Shown in pieces: positions 33,397 through 42,114 of a stretch of DNA of 64,000 nucleotides. How positions within the stretch are numbered: the stretch's first letter is position 1; every line of letters begins with the position of its first letter. A program made the position numbers and the translations under genes. The notes beneath the pieces are model-generated. The model did not search any database, was not told the DNA's origin, and saw only the letters and a program-made list of their open reading frames with translations. This DNA comes from Streptomyces sp. NBC_01296 (lineage in GTDB: Bacteria > Actinomycetota > Actinomycetes > Streptomycetales > Streptomycetaceae), in contig NZ_CP130721.1 of NCBI RefSeq assembly GCF_035984415.1, forward strand, positions 372,001-436,000. Reading direction: 5' to 3'.

Positions 33397-33963
33397 TCAG
33401 CAGGCCGGGCGCTGAGGGTGAAGCGTGGTCAACGGGACCGACGGGCCGTCCAGCGGGGCGTCGCCAGCGGGCACCCTCCTGCGGGCAACATCGACGTCAC
33501 CAACCCGGCCCAGCACCGCGTTCCAGTCGGCTACGCGTCCGGCCGGGGTGCGCTCCGCACGAGCGCGGAGGGTCTGGTTGGTTCGGGGGCTGAACGCCTT
33601 CGGGAGCACAGTGGTCGGGCGCCGGCTGGAGGTCTCGGCGCCCCCGTCCTGGAGGCGCTCCTGCCACTTCTCGAACTCGACGTCGACTGTGACCAGGCGG
33701 TTGCTGCCCTGGCAGCGGACGGCCGGGTCCCTCCCCGCACGGCCGGTGTCGTGCGGAACCAGCTTGTGCTTCTTGGCCTGGATGCCGGTGATCGGCACCC
33801 ACGTCTTGCAGTCGGGGCAGATCAGCGACGCGCAGGCGGGGCGCAGGTCGTACTGGTGGGGGCGGAGGGTGGAGATGACGAGCGCCGGGCGGTCGTTGAT
33901 GTTCCGGGAGCGGGTCCGGCTCTTACGGGGACGGGCGGTGCGCTCGATGGTGGCAGCAGGCAT
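33397..33963 (-). CDS. conserved actinobacterial mobile-element protein (188 aa)
   Basis: The ATG at 33963 follows AGGAG. The N-terminus is very basic (TARPRKSRTRSRNINDRPAL). A CPDCKTWVPITG segment and a later Cys look like half of a zinc ribbon, and VTVDVEFEKWQERLQDG follows. Such proteins are common cargo of Streptomyces integrative elements; a nucleic-acid-binding role is an inference. It is followed by a strong terminator. Confidence 0.65.
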   Translation of the reverse strand: MPAATIERTARPRKSRTRSRNINDRPALVISTLRPHQYDLRPACASLICPDCKTWVPITGIQAKKHKLVPHDTGRAGRDPAVRCQGSNRLVTVDVEFEKWQERLQDGGAETSSRRPTTVLPKAFSPRTNQTLRARAERTPAGRVADWNAVLGRVGDVDVARRRVPAGDAPLDGPSVPLTTLHPQRPAC

Positions 33964-33978
33964 CTGGACTCCTCGTGA

Positions 33979-34314
33979 ATGGAGTGGCAGGGGGCGCGTC
34001 GCGATGCTCTCTCCGCCCTCCAAGCCGCTCGGCAAGCCGGGCGTCCCGCAGGACAGACAGCGCACTGCGCTTCAACGTGCACGCAGTCGTCGTGCATCAA
34101 GGCCGTCCTTGCACCGCCCCCTCCCCTCACTCCGGCACCCACCCACGCGCCGCCGCCCGTGCCGCCCCAGGCCCAGCACCCGACCCCGCCACCAGCACCG
34201 GCACCGGTCGAACCCGCCGAGGTGTTCATCCCTCCGAAGCCTGCCGAGCCTCCGCCGCCAGTTCCTCCTCAGCGGCGCAAGGGACTGTTCCGCTGGCTGG
34301 GCAAACGCCGGTAA
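33979..34314 (+). CDS. proline-rich small protein (111 aa)
   Basis: Divergent from the previous gene. Residues 1-45 include three Cys and one His (AHCASTCTQSSCIKA), the middle 50 residues are Pro-rich (PPPLTPAPTHAPPPVPPQ), and the end is basic (QRRKGLFRWLGKRR). The composition could suit a small DNA- or membrane-associated protein. No clear ribosome site; family unknown. Confidence 0.45.
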   Translation: MEWQGARRDALSALQAARQAGRPAGQTAHCASTCTQSSCIKAVLAPPPPLTPAPTHAPPPVPPQAQHPTPPPAPAPVEPAEVFIPPKPAEPPPPVPPQRRKGLFRWLGKRR

Positions 34315-34801
34315 CTTCGGCGAGGCGCTCTTTTGCCCCCGTCTGGGAGAACCCGCTCCTGGTGGGGCCGCTGCGGATAGGGTCGGGGCAGCTCGTGCCA
34401 GCATGGGTGTACGGGTCAGGCCCGGTGCCCAGAGCGCTCTGGGGGCAGTACCACCGGGCTGTCCCGCCCCGCATCGGCTATCGAGCTGCTCACGCAGCTG
34501 GCCGGCCTGGGCCCGAGGCCAGTCGATGGATGACGGCTTGATCCTTGCTGGTGGCCAATGACCGTGCTCGGCACCATTGGCTCTGTTGGTTGGTTTCGAG
34601 AACGTCTGTTGCTCAGTGACAGGAACGCTCGCCTCCTCCGGGAATTGATGTCGCCGAGATTTGGGAACGCCTACGTGCTTGAGCCAGGAAGGTGGTTGTG
34701 CTTGGCGCGGCGCGCGCTGCTTCGACCAGACCTGGTGTCTTCACGAGAGGGTTCGCGGTAACCCGTTCGCGTGACGTGCTCCAGCCGCGTACGTTCCGCG
34801 T
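34315..34801. other. 487-bp gap without recognisable gene
   Basis: I see no supported coding frame, RNA gene or strong hairpin. The last 60 bp should hold the promoter of the following DUF1963 gene; no clear consensus is visible. Confidence 0.4.
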
Positions 34802-35797
34802 ATGACCAGGACAACGCCGGCCAGACCGGTTGCCGTGGAGGCCGTGTTCCCGGAGCTGGCAGCGTATCGAGGGCGGACGACCCGCCTGCACCCGCGGCCG
34901 GGGCAGCCCGGGCGGCACGACAGCCATGTCGGCGGACCGTTCCTGTGGCCGGGCGACGAGCCGTGGCCCGTCTGCCGCGAGCCGCACCAGCCCGAGACCG
35001 AGGGGTACGCACCGGAGGAGATCCGCGCCGCCCGGGCCGCGGGCGTGTGGCCTCGGAGCCGCCCGTGGCCCGGCGCTGGCAGCCCGGGGGAGGGTGGGCC
35101 GGTGCCCTTCGTGGGGCTCGCCCAGTTCTTCGGCCGGGACGTCCCCGGCCTGGCCGCCGGTCCCGGCGGCGCTGACCTGGTGCAGCTCTTCCGCTGCCCG
35201 CTCACCCACAGCCCGTACCTGGAGCGCCGGTACCTCCTGCAGTGGCGGCAGGCCGCGCAGACCGAGCGTACGGACCACTTCCTTGCCGCCGCGCCCGAAG
35301 TGCCGTTGCTCCCGTGGGAGGCCGAACTCCCCGAACCCTGTGTCGTGCACCCCGAGGAGGTGGACACCTATCCGTGGGCGGAGGACGACACGCTGCCCTC
35401 AGCTCTGATCGCCCGCATCGACGCCTGGGACGATGCCCAGACGGCTGAAAGCGGCCGTGACGCACCGAACTATCAGGGCGCTCTCTCAATCCCGCCCGGC
35501 TGGCGGGTCGGCGGCTTTCCCAGCTGGGCGTCGACGGGCCCGATGGATATCAGGTGCGCGTCCTGTGTCGCCCCGATGTGGCTCTTGCTGACAGCCGGGG
35601 GCGACGAGATGGACCCCGACTCGCACAGCTGGATGCCGCTCGAAGACCGCGATCCGTCCCTGCAGGGGATGGCTTCCGTCCGGGGCGGCCAGTCCGTCGC
35701 CCAGCCCACCCGGCTCCGCTTCGGCCGTGACCGAGACCTCCACGTCTTCACCTGCCCGACCGACCCGGGACACCCGCCCCAATGGGTGCTCTCCTGA
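34802..35797 (+). CDS. DUF1963 (YwqG-like) family protein (331 aa)
   Basis: The sequence has the family's marks: GGPFLWPGDEPWPVC near residue 45, PFVGLAQFFGRDVPGL and YLLQWRQ in the middle, then GWRVGGFPSWAS and a Cys pair in DIRCASCVAPMWLLLTAGGD. DUF1963 proteins are of unknown function, often near immunity or stress genes. Start ATG lies without a strong ribosome site. Monocistronic. Confidence 0.82.
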   Translation: MTRTTPARPVAVEAVFPELAAYRGRTTRLHPRPGQPGRHDSHVGGPFLWPGDEPWPVCREPHQPETEGYAPEEIRAARAAGVWPRSRPWPGAGSPGEGGPVPFVGLAQFFGRDVPGLAAGPGGADLVQLFRCPLTHSPYLERRYLLQWRQAAQTERTDHFLAAAPEVPLLPWEAELPEPCVVHPEEVDTYPWAEDDTLPSALIARIDAWDDAQTAESGRDAPNYQGALSIPPGWRVGGFPSWASTGPMDIRCASCVAPMWLLLTAGGDEMDPDSHSWMPLEDRDPSLQGMASVRGGQSVAQPTRLRFGRDRDLHVFTCPTDPGHPPQWVLS

Positions 35798-35946
35798 TGC
35801 GTCTCAGAGGCGGGTTCGGCCAGCGCGCGCCCTTGCGGGGCGCCGTCGCCCGACACGCACAGAACACTGTTCCTGCTTCTCGCCGACATCTTCCGCAGCA
35901 ACAGGGCGCGGCCGTTCCCCGAATCCGGCGACAACCGTTTCTGTAA

Positions 35947-36129
35947 GTCGCCTACGTAGCCAGCCCGGCGAACATCAAGCACATGGTGCTGCCGACCAAG
36001 ATGCAGATCTCGGTGCAGCTGACCATGCTCTCCGTGCTCGGGCGGCTGCCCGGCAAGGAGCGCATGATGGCCAAGGTCATGGAGCCGGTCCAGAAAGCGG
36101 CGAAGGCGATCACCCTCAAGGACTACTGA
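35947..36129 (+). pseudogene. C-terminal gene fragment, family not recognised
   Basis: Sixty codons read as a natural helical C-terminus (KMQISVQLTMLSVLGRLPGK, then MMAKVMEPVQKAAKAITLKD) ending in TGA. There is no start or upstream continuation: an in-frame stop precedes it. It may come from an oxidoreductase or transferase, but I cannot name it. Confidence 0.45.
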
Positions 36130-36153
36130 GCAGGCTCGTACCGCTGCCGCGGC

Positions 36154-36477
36154 TCAGGCGAGCTTGGCCGCCAGGATGTCGACCGGGAGGATCTCGGGGG
36201 CCTCGGCGAGCAGCTTCGGGGCGTTCTCCATGAGGGCTGCGGCGATCCTGCCCTGGAGGTGGGCGGTGCGGGCCTCGTCGCTGCCGAAGGCGTCGAAGAC
36301 GCCGAACGTGGTCGGGCCGAGGCGCAGGGCGAACCAGACGGTGGTACCGGTTTCCTCCTGGGCCAGAGCGAGGGCTCCGGTGAGCAGCCCCTCGACGTCG
36401 TCGGCGTGCTCCGGCTTGGCCTCGATCCGGGCGAGCAGGCCGACGCGGGTGGTCTCGGGGACGGAAGCGCTGGTCAT
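36154..36477 (-). CDS. antibiotic biosynthesis monooxygenase (ABM)-like protein (107 aa)
   Basis: Small ferredoxin-like ABM fold: VGLLARIEAKPEHADDVEGL, then WFALRLGPTTFGVFDAFGSD and AHLQGRIAAALMENAPKLL. Relatives (ActVA-Orf6, TcmH type) oxidise polyketide anthrones without cofactors; other members degrade haem or scavenge quorum signals. Its place at the left border of the polyketide cluster makes a tailoring role possible, but it is divergent from a GlxA-type regulator and could belong to that pair alone. Confidence 0.78.
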   Translation of the reverse strand: MTSASVPETTRVGLLARIEAKPEHADDVEGLLTGALALAQEETGTTVWFALRLGPTTFGVFDAFGSDEARTAHLQGRIAAALMENAPKLLAEAPEILPVDILAAKLA

Positions 36478-36602
36478 GGAGGCTCTCCTTCTACGGTGGC
36501 GGACCGCGCCGTGCGGTGCGCGCCGTGCGGTACGCCCACCGTAGGAGCGGGCCCCTGACCACGCTCAGTGGCGGATCCGCCGGATGCTTTACCGTTTCCG
36601 AC

Positions 36603-37577
36603 ATGCGGATCTCGGTGCTGGTCATGGACGGCCTCTTCGACTCCGGGCTGGCCACGGTCCTCGACGTCCTCCAGATGGCCAATGAGCTGCGGGGCGAGCT
36701 GCCCCATCCCCCGCCGCGCTGGGAGCTGACCCGGGTCAGCGGCTCCGGCGCCGTGCGCACCGCCTCCGGGCACGTGATCGAGGCCGTCGCCGTCGAGGAC
36801 GCCCCACGGCCCGATCTCCTCGTCGTGCCGGGCGCCGGCCCCAAGCAGCCGGAGCCGCTGCTGGACTGGGTGGCGTCGGCGGAGCGCGGTCCGCAGCGCG
36901 AGGCCCTGCGCCAGGCCCGGGCCGACGGCATTCCCCTGGCGGCGGCCTGCACGAGCACGTTCCTCCTCGCCGAGGCGGGGGTCCTGGACGGGCTCTCCGC
37001 CACCACGAGTTGGTGGCTGGCCCCGGCCTTCCGGCAGGCCTACCCGCTGGTGGGACTGGAGGAGAGCAGCATGCTGGCCCACGCCGACGGGGTGATCACC
37101 GCCGGCGCCGCCATGGCCCACCTCGACCTGGCGCTCGCCCTGGTCCGGCAGGCGAGCCCCGTGCTGGCGGAGCTCACGGCCCGCTACCTGGTCGTCGACG
37201 ACCGGCCCACCCAGGCCGGTTACGCGATCCCCAGCCACCTCGCCCGCACGGATCCCACGGTCAGCGCCTTCGAACGCTGGGTGCGGCAGCACATCGACGA
37301 ACCCCTGCGGATGGCCGACGCGGCCCGGTCGGTCGGCGCGAGCGAACGGACCCTGCAGCGGGCCGTGGACCGGGTGCTGGGGGTGTCGCCCCTGCGCTTC
37401 GCCCAGACCATCCGGCTCGAACAGGCCGCCCACCTGCTGCGCACCACGGATCTCCCCACGGATGCCGTCGCCCGCCGGGTGGGCTACGAGAACGCCTCGA
37501 CCCTGACCACCCTGCTCCGCCAGCGCCTCGGCACCACCCCGGGCCGCCTGCGCACCCCGGACACCCCCCGCCCGTGA
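36603..37577 (+). CDS. GlxA/FtrA-type transcriptional regulator, DJ-1/PfpI plus AraC HTH (324 aa)
   Basis: N-terminal DJ-1/PfpI-like domain (ISVLVMDGLFDSGLATVLDV; nucleophile-elbow-like AAACTSTFLLAEAG with Cys) to about residue 190. It is followed by an AraC/XylS double HTH (FERWVRQHIDEPLRMADAAR, SERTLQRAVDRVLGVSPLRF, and VGYENASTLTTLLRQRLG). Such proteins activate metabolic operons. It is divergent from the ABM gene and convergent with the KAS III-like gene at 37586, from which it is separated by only 8 bp. Confidence 0.88.
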   Translation: MRISVLVMDGLFDSGLATVLDVLQMANELRGELPHPPPRWELTRVSGSGAVRTASGHVIEAVAVEDAPRPDLLVVPGAGPKQPEPLLDWVASAERGPQREALRQARADGIPLAAACTSTFLLAEAGVLDGLSATTSWWLAPAFRQAYPLVGLEESSMLAHADGVITAGAAMAHLDLALALVRQASPVLAELTARYLVVDDRPTQAGYAIPSHLARTDPTVSAFERWVRQHIDEPLRMADAARSVGASERTLQRAVDRVLGVSPLRFAQTIRLEQAAHLLRTTDLPTDAVARRVGYENASTLTTLLRQRLGTTPGRLRTPDTPRP

Positions 37578-37585
37578 CGGGAGTT

Positions 37586-38614
37586 CTAGGCCACCACGCG
37601 CTGGACGATCAGGCAGGACCAGGTGAAGCCGCCGCCACCGCTGAAGCTGATGGCGTACTCACCCGGCGCGAGCAGGTCCTCCTCCCAGACGTGGGCGAGG
37701 TTGGCCAGGGCGTCCCCACCGCCGAGGTGTCCGGTCTGCCCACCGAGCTGGAGGATCTCCGCCTTGAGGACGTCTTCCATGATCGGGAGGTAGAGGAGCT
37801 CGATCGTCTTCGGCCCGAGCCGGGACAGCGTCGCGCAGCGGATCCGCGGATCGTGCGGGGTCAGGCCCGCTTCCGCCAGCGCCGTCATCAGCGTGCTGCG
37901 CACCTTCTGCGGGCCGATCTCGCCGAACCGGGCCATGCCGCCCGACGCGAGGAAGGCCTTCTTCGTACGCCGGGCGTCTATCGGCGCGGAGTGGGTGAGC
38001 GGAGCCGGGCTGAAGCCGTCGTCCCCGCGGTACATCGTCTCCAGTTCCGGAGCCGCCGAGGTGGCGTACGAAACGATGCGCAGCCCCGGCCCGGAGCGGG
38101 CGAGCACAGCCGCGGTGCCGCCGTCGCCGAAGACCGCGTCGTAGTCGCTGCGCCACCGGTCGAAGCCGGGCGCGGTGAACCGGTCGCCGGTGGTGACGAG
38201 CGCGGTGCGCACCGACGGGTCGGCCTCCAGCCGGACCGCCGCCGTGTGCAGGCCCATCGCGCCCACGTGGCACATCTGCTGGACGCCCATCGGGATCGCG
38301 TCCACCGCTCCCAACTGGTGGGCCACGTAGTGGGCCGGGGACCAGAAGTCCTGGCCCTGGTGGTAGATCCAGCCGTGGACCACCATGTCGAGGTCCGCGC
38401 CGGCCACACCCCCGAGGGCGAGGGCTCGCCGGGCTGCCCGTACGGCCATCTCCGGGCCGGAGGCGTCCTCGGACACGGGCACCTCACGGGCACCGGTCGC
38501 CCGTGCGTCGTCCTCGGAGACGAGTCCGGCGCGCACGGCGGCTTCCGCCGTCTGGCGGGTGTCCGGCAGCCAGGTGGACACGGCACGGATGGTGGGATTG
38601 TTCCCGAAACGCAT
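37586..38614 (-). CDS. KAS III-like condensing enzyme or acyltransferase 1 (342 aa)
   Basis: Thiolase-fold protein with the active-site Cys in GVQQMCHVGAMGLHTAA (about residue 115). The usual KAS III His-Asn pair is altered: where FabH has GNTSAAS this protein has GHLGGGDALANL, an Asp replacing Asn, as in the CerJ/ChlB3-type acyl-transferring branch. The C-terminal FSGGGGFTWSCLIVQ is typical of KAS III. It may prime the PKS with a non-acetate starter or transfer an acyl group. AAAGGAG precedes the ATG. Last gene of a four-gene minus-strand operon with carboxylase subunits. Confidence 0.82.
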   Translation of the reverse strand: MRFGNNPTIRAVSTWLPDTRQTAEAAVRAGLVSEDDARATGAREVPVSEDASGPEMAVRAARRALALGGVAGADLDMVVHGWIYHQGQDFWSPAHYVAHQLGAVDAIPMGVQQMCHVGAMGLHTAAVRLEADPSVRTALVTTGDRFTAPGFDRWRSDYDAVFGDGGTAAVLARSGPGLRIVSYATSAAPELETMYRGDDGFSPAPLTHSAPIDARRTKKAFLASGGMARFGEIGPQKVRSTLMTALAEAGLTPHDPRIRCATLSRLGPKTIELLYLPIMEDVLKAEILQLGGQTGHLGGGDALANLAHVWEEDLLAPGEYAISFSGGGGFTWSCLIVQRVVA

Positions 38615-38746
38615 TCGGGCTCCTTTGTCGAGGTTCTGTTCCCGGGTCGCCCGGACAGGGCGGCCCGTCACGGCGGCGAGGACACCGCGCCACCGTGATC
38701 CGCCTCACCCGGAAGGCAAGGGGGACGAAGGCCGTGTGACGAGTGC

Positions 38747-38956
38747 TCAGCTCTGCCAGGAATGCGGCGCGCGGAAGGCCGGCATCGGCTGCGGCCGTCG
38801 TCGGCCCGCCGTGGAGCCGGCGGACCGGGCGGCCGGCGCCCCGGGCTGCGGAGCGGTCCGGGCCAGGAGGACCGCGGTGATCGCAGCCAGTTCCTCGGCC
38901 TCGGGGTTGCCCTTCTCGACGCGCAGCAGTGGAGCGGCGACGGCGGGAGTGCTCAC
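38747..38956 (-). CDS. accE: acyl-CoA carboxylase epsilon subunit (69 aa)
   Basis: Short acidic-then-basic protein with the epsilon signature VEKGNPEAEELAAITAVLLA and the C-terminal FRAPHSWQS. Epsilon subunits stabilise the actinobacterial biotin-carboxylase/carboxyltransferase complex. It lies 13 bp after the beta subunit gene. The partner alpha subunit must come from elsewhere in the genome. Confidence 0.85.
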   Translation of the reverse strand: MSTPAVAAPLLRVEKGNPEAEELAAITAVLLARTAPQPGAPAARSAGSTAGRRRPQPMPAFRAPHSWQS

Positions 38957-38969
38957 GTGTCTCTTCCTC

Positions 38970-40541
38970 CTACTGCGGTGGGTTGCCGTGCTTGCGGGAC
39001 GGCAGGTCGGCGTGCTTGTTGCGGAGCATGGTGAGGGCGCTGACGAGGGTGGCGCGGGTCTCGGCGGGGTCGATGACGTCGTCGACGAGACCGCGTTCGG
39101 CCGCGTAGTACGGATGCATCAGCTCGGCCTTGTACTCCTTGACCATCTGGGTCCGCATGGCCTCGGGGTCGTCGGCCTCGGCGATCCGGCGGCGGAAGAT
39201 GACGTTGGCGGCGCCCTCGGCGCCCATGACCGCGATCTCGTTGGTGGGCCAGGCGTACGTGAGGTCCGCGCCGATGGACTGCGAGTCCATGACGATGTAG
39301 GCGCCGCCGTAGGCCTTGCGCAGGATCAGGGAGATCCGCGGGACGGTGGCGTTGCAGTACGCGTAGAGGAGTTTGGCGCCGTGGCGGATGATTCCGCCGT
39401 GTTCCTGGTCGACGCCGGGCAGGAAGCCGGGAACGTCCAGGAGCGTGATGATGGGGATGTTGAAGGCGTCGCAGAGCTGCACGAAACGTGCGGCCTTCTC
39501 CGAGGCGTGGATGTCGAGGACGCCTGCGAGGGCCTGCGGCTGGTTGGCGACGATGCCGACGACCTGGCCGTCGAGCCGGGCCATCGCGCAGATGATGTTC
39601 CGGGCCCAGCGCTCGTGGATCTCCAGGTACTCGCCGTCGTCGACGAGCTCCTCGATCACCTTCACCATGTCGTACGGACGGTTCCCGTCCACGGGCACCA
39701 GGTCCAGCAGTACGTCGTTGCGCCGTCCGGCCGGATCCTCGCTCGGGTACGAGGGCGGGTTTTCCCTGTTGTTGGAGGGCAGCATCGAGATGAGGTAGCG
39801 GACCTCGGAGATGCAGGTCTCCTCGTCGTCGTACGCGAAGTGCGCGACGCCGCTGGTCTCGGCGTGCACGTCGGCGCCACCGAGCCCGTTCTGCGAGATC
39901 TCCTCGCCCGTCACCGCCTTGACCACGTCCGGGCCCGTGATGAACATCTGCGAGGTCTCACGCACCATGAACACGAAGTCCGTGAGCGCGGGGCTGTACG
40001 CCGCACCACCCGCACACGGGCCGAGCATCACCGAGATCTGCGGGATCACACCCGAAGCCTTCGTGTTCCGCTGGAAGATCCCGCCGTACCCGGCGAGCGC
40101 GGAAACGCCCTCCTGGATACGGGCACCCGCACCGTCGTTCAGCGACACCAGCGGAGCACCCGCCGCAATCGCCATGTCCATGATCTTGTGGATCTTCGTC
40201 GCGTGCGCCTCGCCCAGCGCGCCGCCGAAGATCCGGAAGTCGTGCGCGTAGACGAAGACCGTACGGCCCTCGACCGTGCCCCAGCCGGTGATCACACCGT
40301 CCGTGTAGGGCTTCTTGTCCTCCAGACCGAACCCGGTCGCCCGGTGCCGGCGCAACTGCTCGACCTCCTGGAACGAACCCTCGTCCAGCAGCAGCGCGAT
40401 GCGCTCCCGCGCCGTCAGCTTGCCCTTGGCATGCTGCGCCTCGGTCGCCCTCTCACTCGGCCCGCGCCTGGCCTGCTCGCGGATCGCCTGCAGTTCCGCC
40501 GTCCGCGCCCTCGACTCCGTCGGCGTCCCGGTCCCGCTCAT
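38970..40541 (-). CDS. acyl-CoA carboxylase beta subunit (carboxyltransferase), 523 aa
   Basis: Full-length propionyl/acetyl-CoA carboxylase beta chain: AKGKLTARERIALLLDEGSF, the oxyanion GGs in SLNDGAGARIQEGV and GPCAGGAAYSPALTDFV, then VPGFLPGVDQEHGGIIRHGAK and YGGAYIVMDSQSIGAD. It makes malonyl- or methylmalonyl-CoA for the polyketide synthase. The Asp/Ile-type specificity residue was not assigned. The start overlaps the stop of the upstream KAS III-like gene by 4 nt. Confidence 0.92.
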   Translation of the reverse strand: MSGTGTPTESRARTAELQAIREQARRGPSERATEAQHAKGKLTARERIALLLDEGSFQEVEQLRRHRATGFGLEDKKPYTDGVITGWGTVEGRTVFVYAHDFRIFGGALGEAHATKIHKIMDMAIAAGAPLVSLNDGAGARIQEGVSALAGYGGIFQRNTKASGVIPQISVMLGPCAGGAAYSPALTDFVFMVRETSQMFITGPDVVKAVTGEEISQNGLGGADVHAETSGVAHFAYDDEETCISEVRYLISMLPSNNRENPPSYPSEDPAGRRNDVLLDLVPVDGNRPYDMVKVIEELVDDGEYLEIHERWARNIICAMARLDGQVVGIVANQPQALAGVLDIHASEKAARFVQLCDAFNIPIITLLDVPGFLPGVDQEHGGIIRHGAKLLYAYCNATVPRISLILRKAYGGAYIVMDSQSIGADLTYAWPTNEIAVMGAEGAANVIFRRRIAEADDPEAMRTQMVKEYKAELMHPYYAAERGLVDDVIDPAETRATLVSALTMLRNKHADLPSRKHGNPPQ

Positions 40542-41428
40542 CGGTGGCTCCCTTCGCCGCGCTCCGGCTGCTGCACCACGAGACAGGACCAGGTGAAGCC
40601 GCCGTCTCCGGTGAGCACCAGCGCGAACTCACCCGGATCGAGGAGCCGCTGGTCCGTGATGTCCGCCAGGCAGGCGAGCGTGTCCCCGCACCCGAGATGA
40701 CCGGTGCGCGCGGGCACCGGCCGCGGAGTGCCCGTCAGGGTCTCGCGCACCACCGGCAGGTAGACGGACTCCAGCGTCGGGGCTCCGAGCCGGGGCAGGG
40801 CGACCTGGCGAATCCGCGGGTCGCCGGCGGCGAGCCCGGCTTCGGCCAGCGCCTGGGTGAGCACCTTGCGTACCGCGTCCGGTCCGGCGTCGGCGGACGC
40901 GTCCCCGTCCGCCGTTGCGTGGACCACCTGGGCGACGAGCCGGAGACCGCTCCCGGAGCTGCTCAGAACCGCTGCGGCGGCACCGTCGTGATGTGCGGCG
41001 TGTCCGCTCGTCCCCCCACCGGAATCCGCGGGGGCATGTGCGTCGGCGGTCGTGACCAGGACGGTTTCGACCGCGGGGTCCGTGACGAGCTGGATCGCGG
41101 CGCTGTAAAGGGCCATCGTTCCGGAGTGACAGCCCTGCTGAATTCCGAGAGGAACGGCGGCGATCGCGCCTATTCGGCATGCCACGTCGTGAGCGGGGCA
41201 GCGAGAATCATCACCGTGCCGGGATAGCGAATTGTGCATCAGCAGGTCGATCTCGACGCCTTCGACGCCCGCCAGCGTCAATGCGTCGCGGGCCGCCGAA
41301 ACGGCCATGTCGAGCGCGGACGGCGGTTGCGGGCCCAGTAATTCCGCCGCCCTCGCGGCGGGGCTCCCGCTCGGCTCGGGCAGCCATGTCACGGCCGCGT
41401 TGATCGTCACGGCCTCGCTGAAGCGCAT
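40538..41428 (-). CDS. KAS III-like condensing enzyme or acyltransferase 2 (296 aa)
   Basis: First gene of the left-arm operon. Same architecture as the enzyme at 37586: active-site Cys in GIQQGCHSGTMALYSAA, GHLGCGDTLACLADIT in place of the Asn motif, and GDGGFTWSCLVVQ at the end. It is about 45 residues shorter, with a gap around residues 25-45 and a shortened middle, and may act as a partner of the other. The ATG at 41428 was chosen from similarity to the paralogue's MRF start; a longer frame to 41506 is less likely. Confidence 0.8.
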   Translation of the reverse strand: MRFSEAVTINAAVTWLPEPSGSPAARAAELLGPQPPSALDMAVSAARDALTLAGVEGVEIDLLMHNSLSRHGDDSRCPAHDVACRIGAIAAVPLGIQQGCHSGTMALYSAAIQLVTDPAVETVLVTTADAHAPADSGGGTSGHAAHHDGAAAAVLSSSGSGLRLVAQVVHATADGDASADAGPDAVRKVLTQALAEAGLAAGDPRIRQVALPRLGAPTLESVYLPVVRETLTGTPRPVPARTGHLGCGDTLACLADITDQRLLDPGEFALVLTGDGGFTWSCLVVQQPERGEGSHR

Positions 41429-41670
41429 CAACAGGCTCCCGTCCCGGACTCGGTCTCTCGACCCGAGTGGCCCCGTGCGGGCCACTGCGTGGGGAACAGA
41501 GCTCACCGGACCGCTCCGGGATACACCTGGGCCGGGTGCGCGCGGCGCGGTGTGCGCGGCGCGGGTCCGCCCGGCCTGTGGGGGGGGGTGCCTCTATGTT
41601 CTTCGTCAAGCGTGTGGTCAGGTTTGGCCCGAGGTTCGATCTTCTCCGTGGGGCATGAGACTGTCTGGTC

Positions 41671-42087
41671 GTGCCAGAGATGATGGGTGGGTTGGAGTCG
41701 GCCTTGGCTGAGGCGTCGTCTCCTTCGTGGAGGCAACGTGCTCGCGCTGGGCGTGACTTTGCTTCCTTCGCTGATGTTCCTGAAGCTGCGGAAGTGCTGG
41801 TGGGGCTGCTGCTGGATGCCGAGGACACTGCGGTGACGCGCCAGACGGCAGAGGCCCTGGCCCGTGTGGGGACGGCGGCCGCGGTGAGGCTCATCGCTCT
41901 CGCGGTTGTCGAGGCTGACGGCAGCCAGGCTGACTGGCTGCAGACCGGGGTTCATGACGCGCTCGTGGGACCGGACGGTGCGCCGGACGTCGCTGCGGCC
42001 TGCGGGGAGCTCGCACTGGACCAGGAAGAAGCTGTCCGGCGGGGTGCCGCGGAGATCTCGGCGTGGATGGACGGCACAAGCTGTTGA
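41671..42087 (+). CDS. HEAT-repeat-like protein (138 aa)
   Basis: Three HEAT-like helical pairs: WRQRARAGRDFASFADVPEA, TRQTAEALARVGTAAAVRLI and EEAVRRGAAEISAWMD. The GTG start has only a modest ribosome site. HEAT proteins are binding scaffolds and this one has no catalytic motif. It is probably not part of polyketide assembly; its end abuts the IS110-type element. Confidence 0.7.
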   Translation: MPEMMGGLESALAEASSPSWRQRARAGRDFASFADVPEAAEVLVGLLLDAEDTAVTRQTAEALARVGTAAAVRLIALAVVEADGSQADWLQTGVHDALVGPDGAPDVAAACGELALDQEEAVRRGAAEISAWMDGTSC

Positions 42088-42114
42088 CCTGAACCGATGT
42101 GCCCGTGGGCTGGT

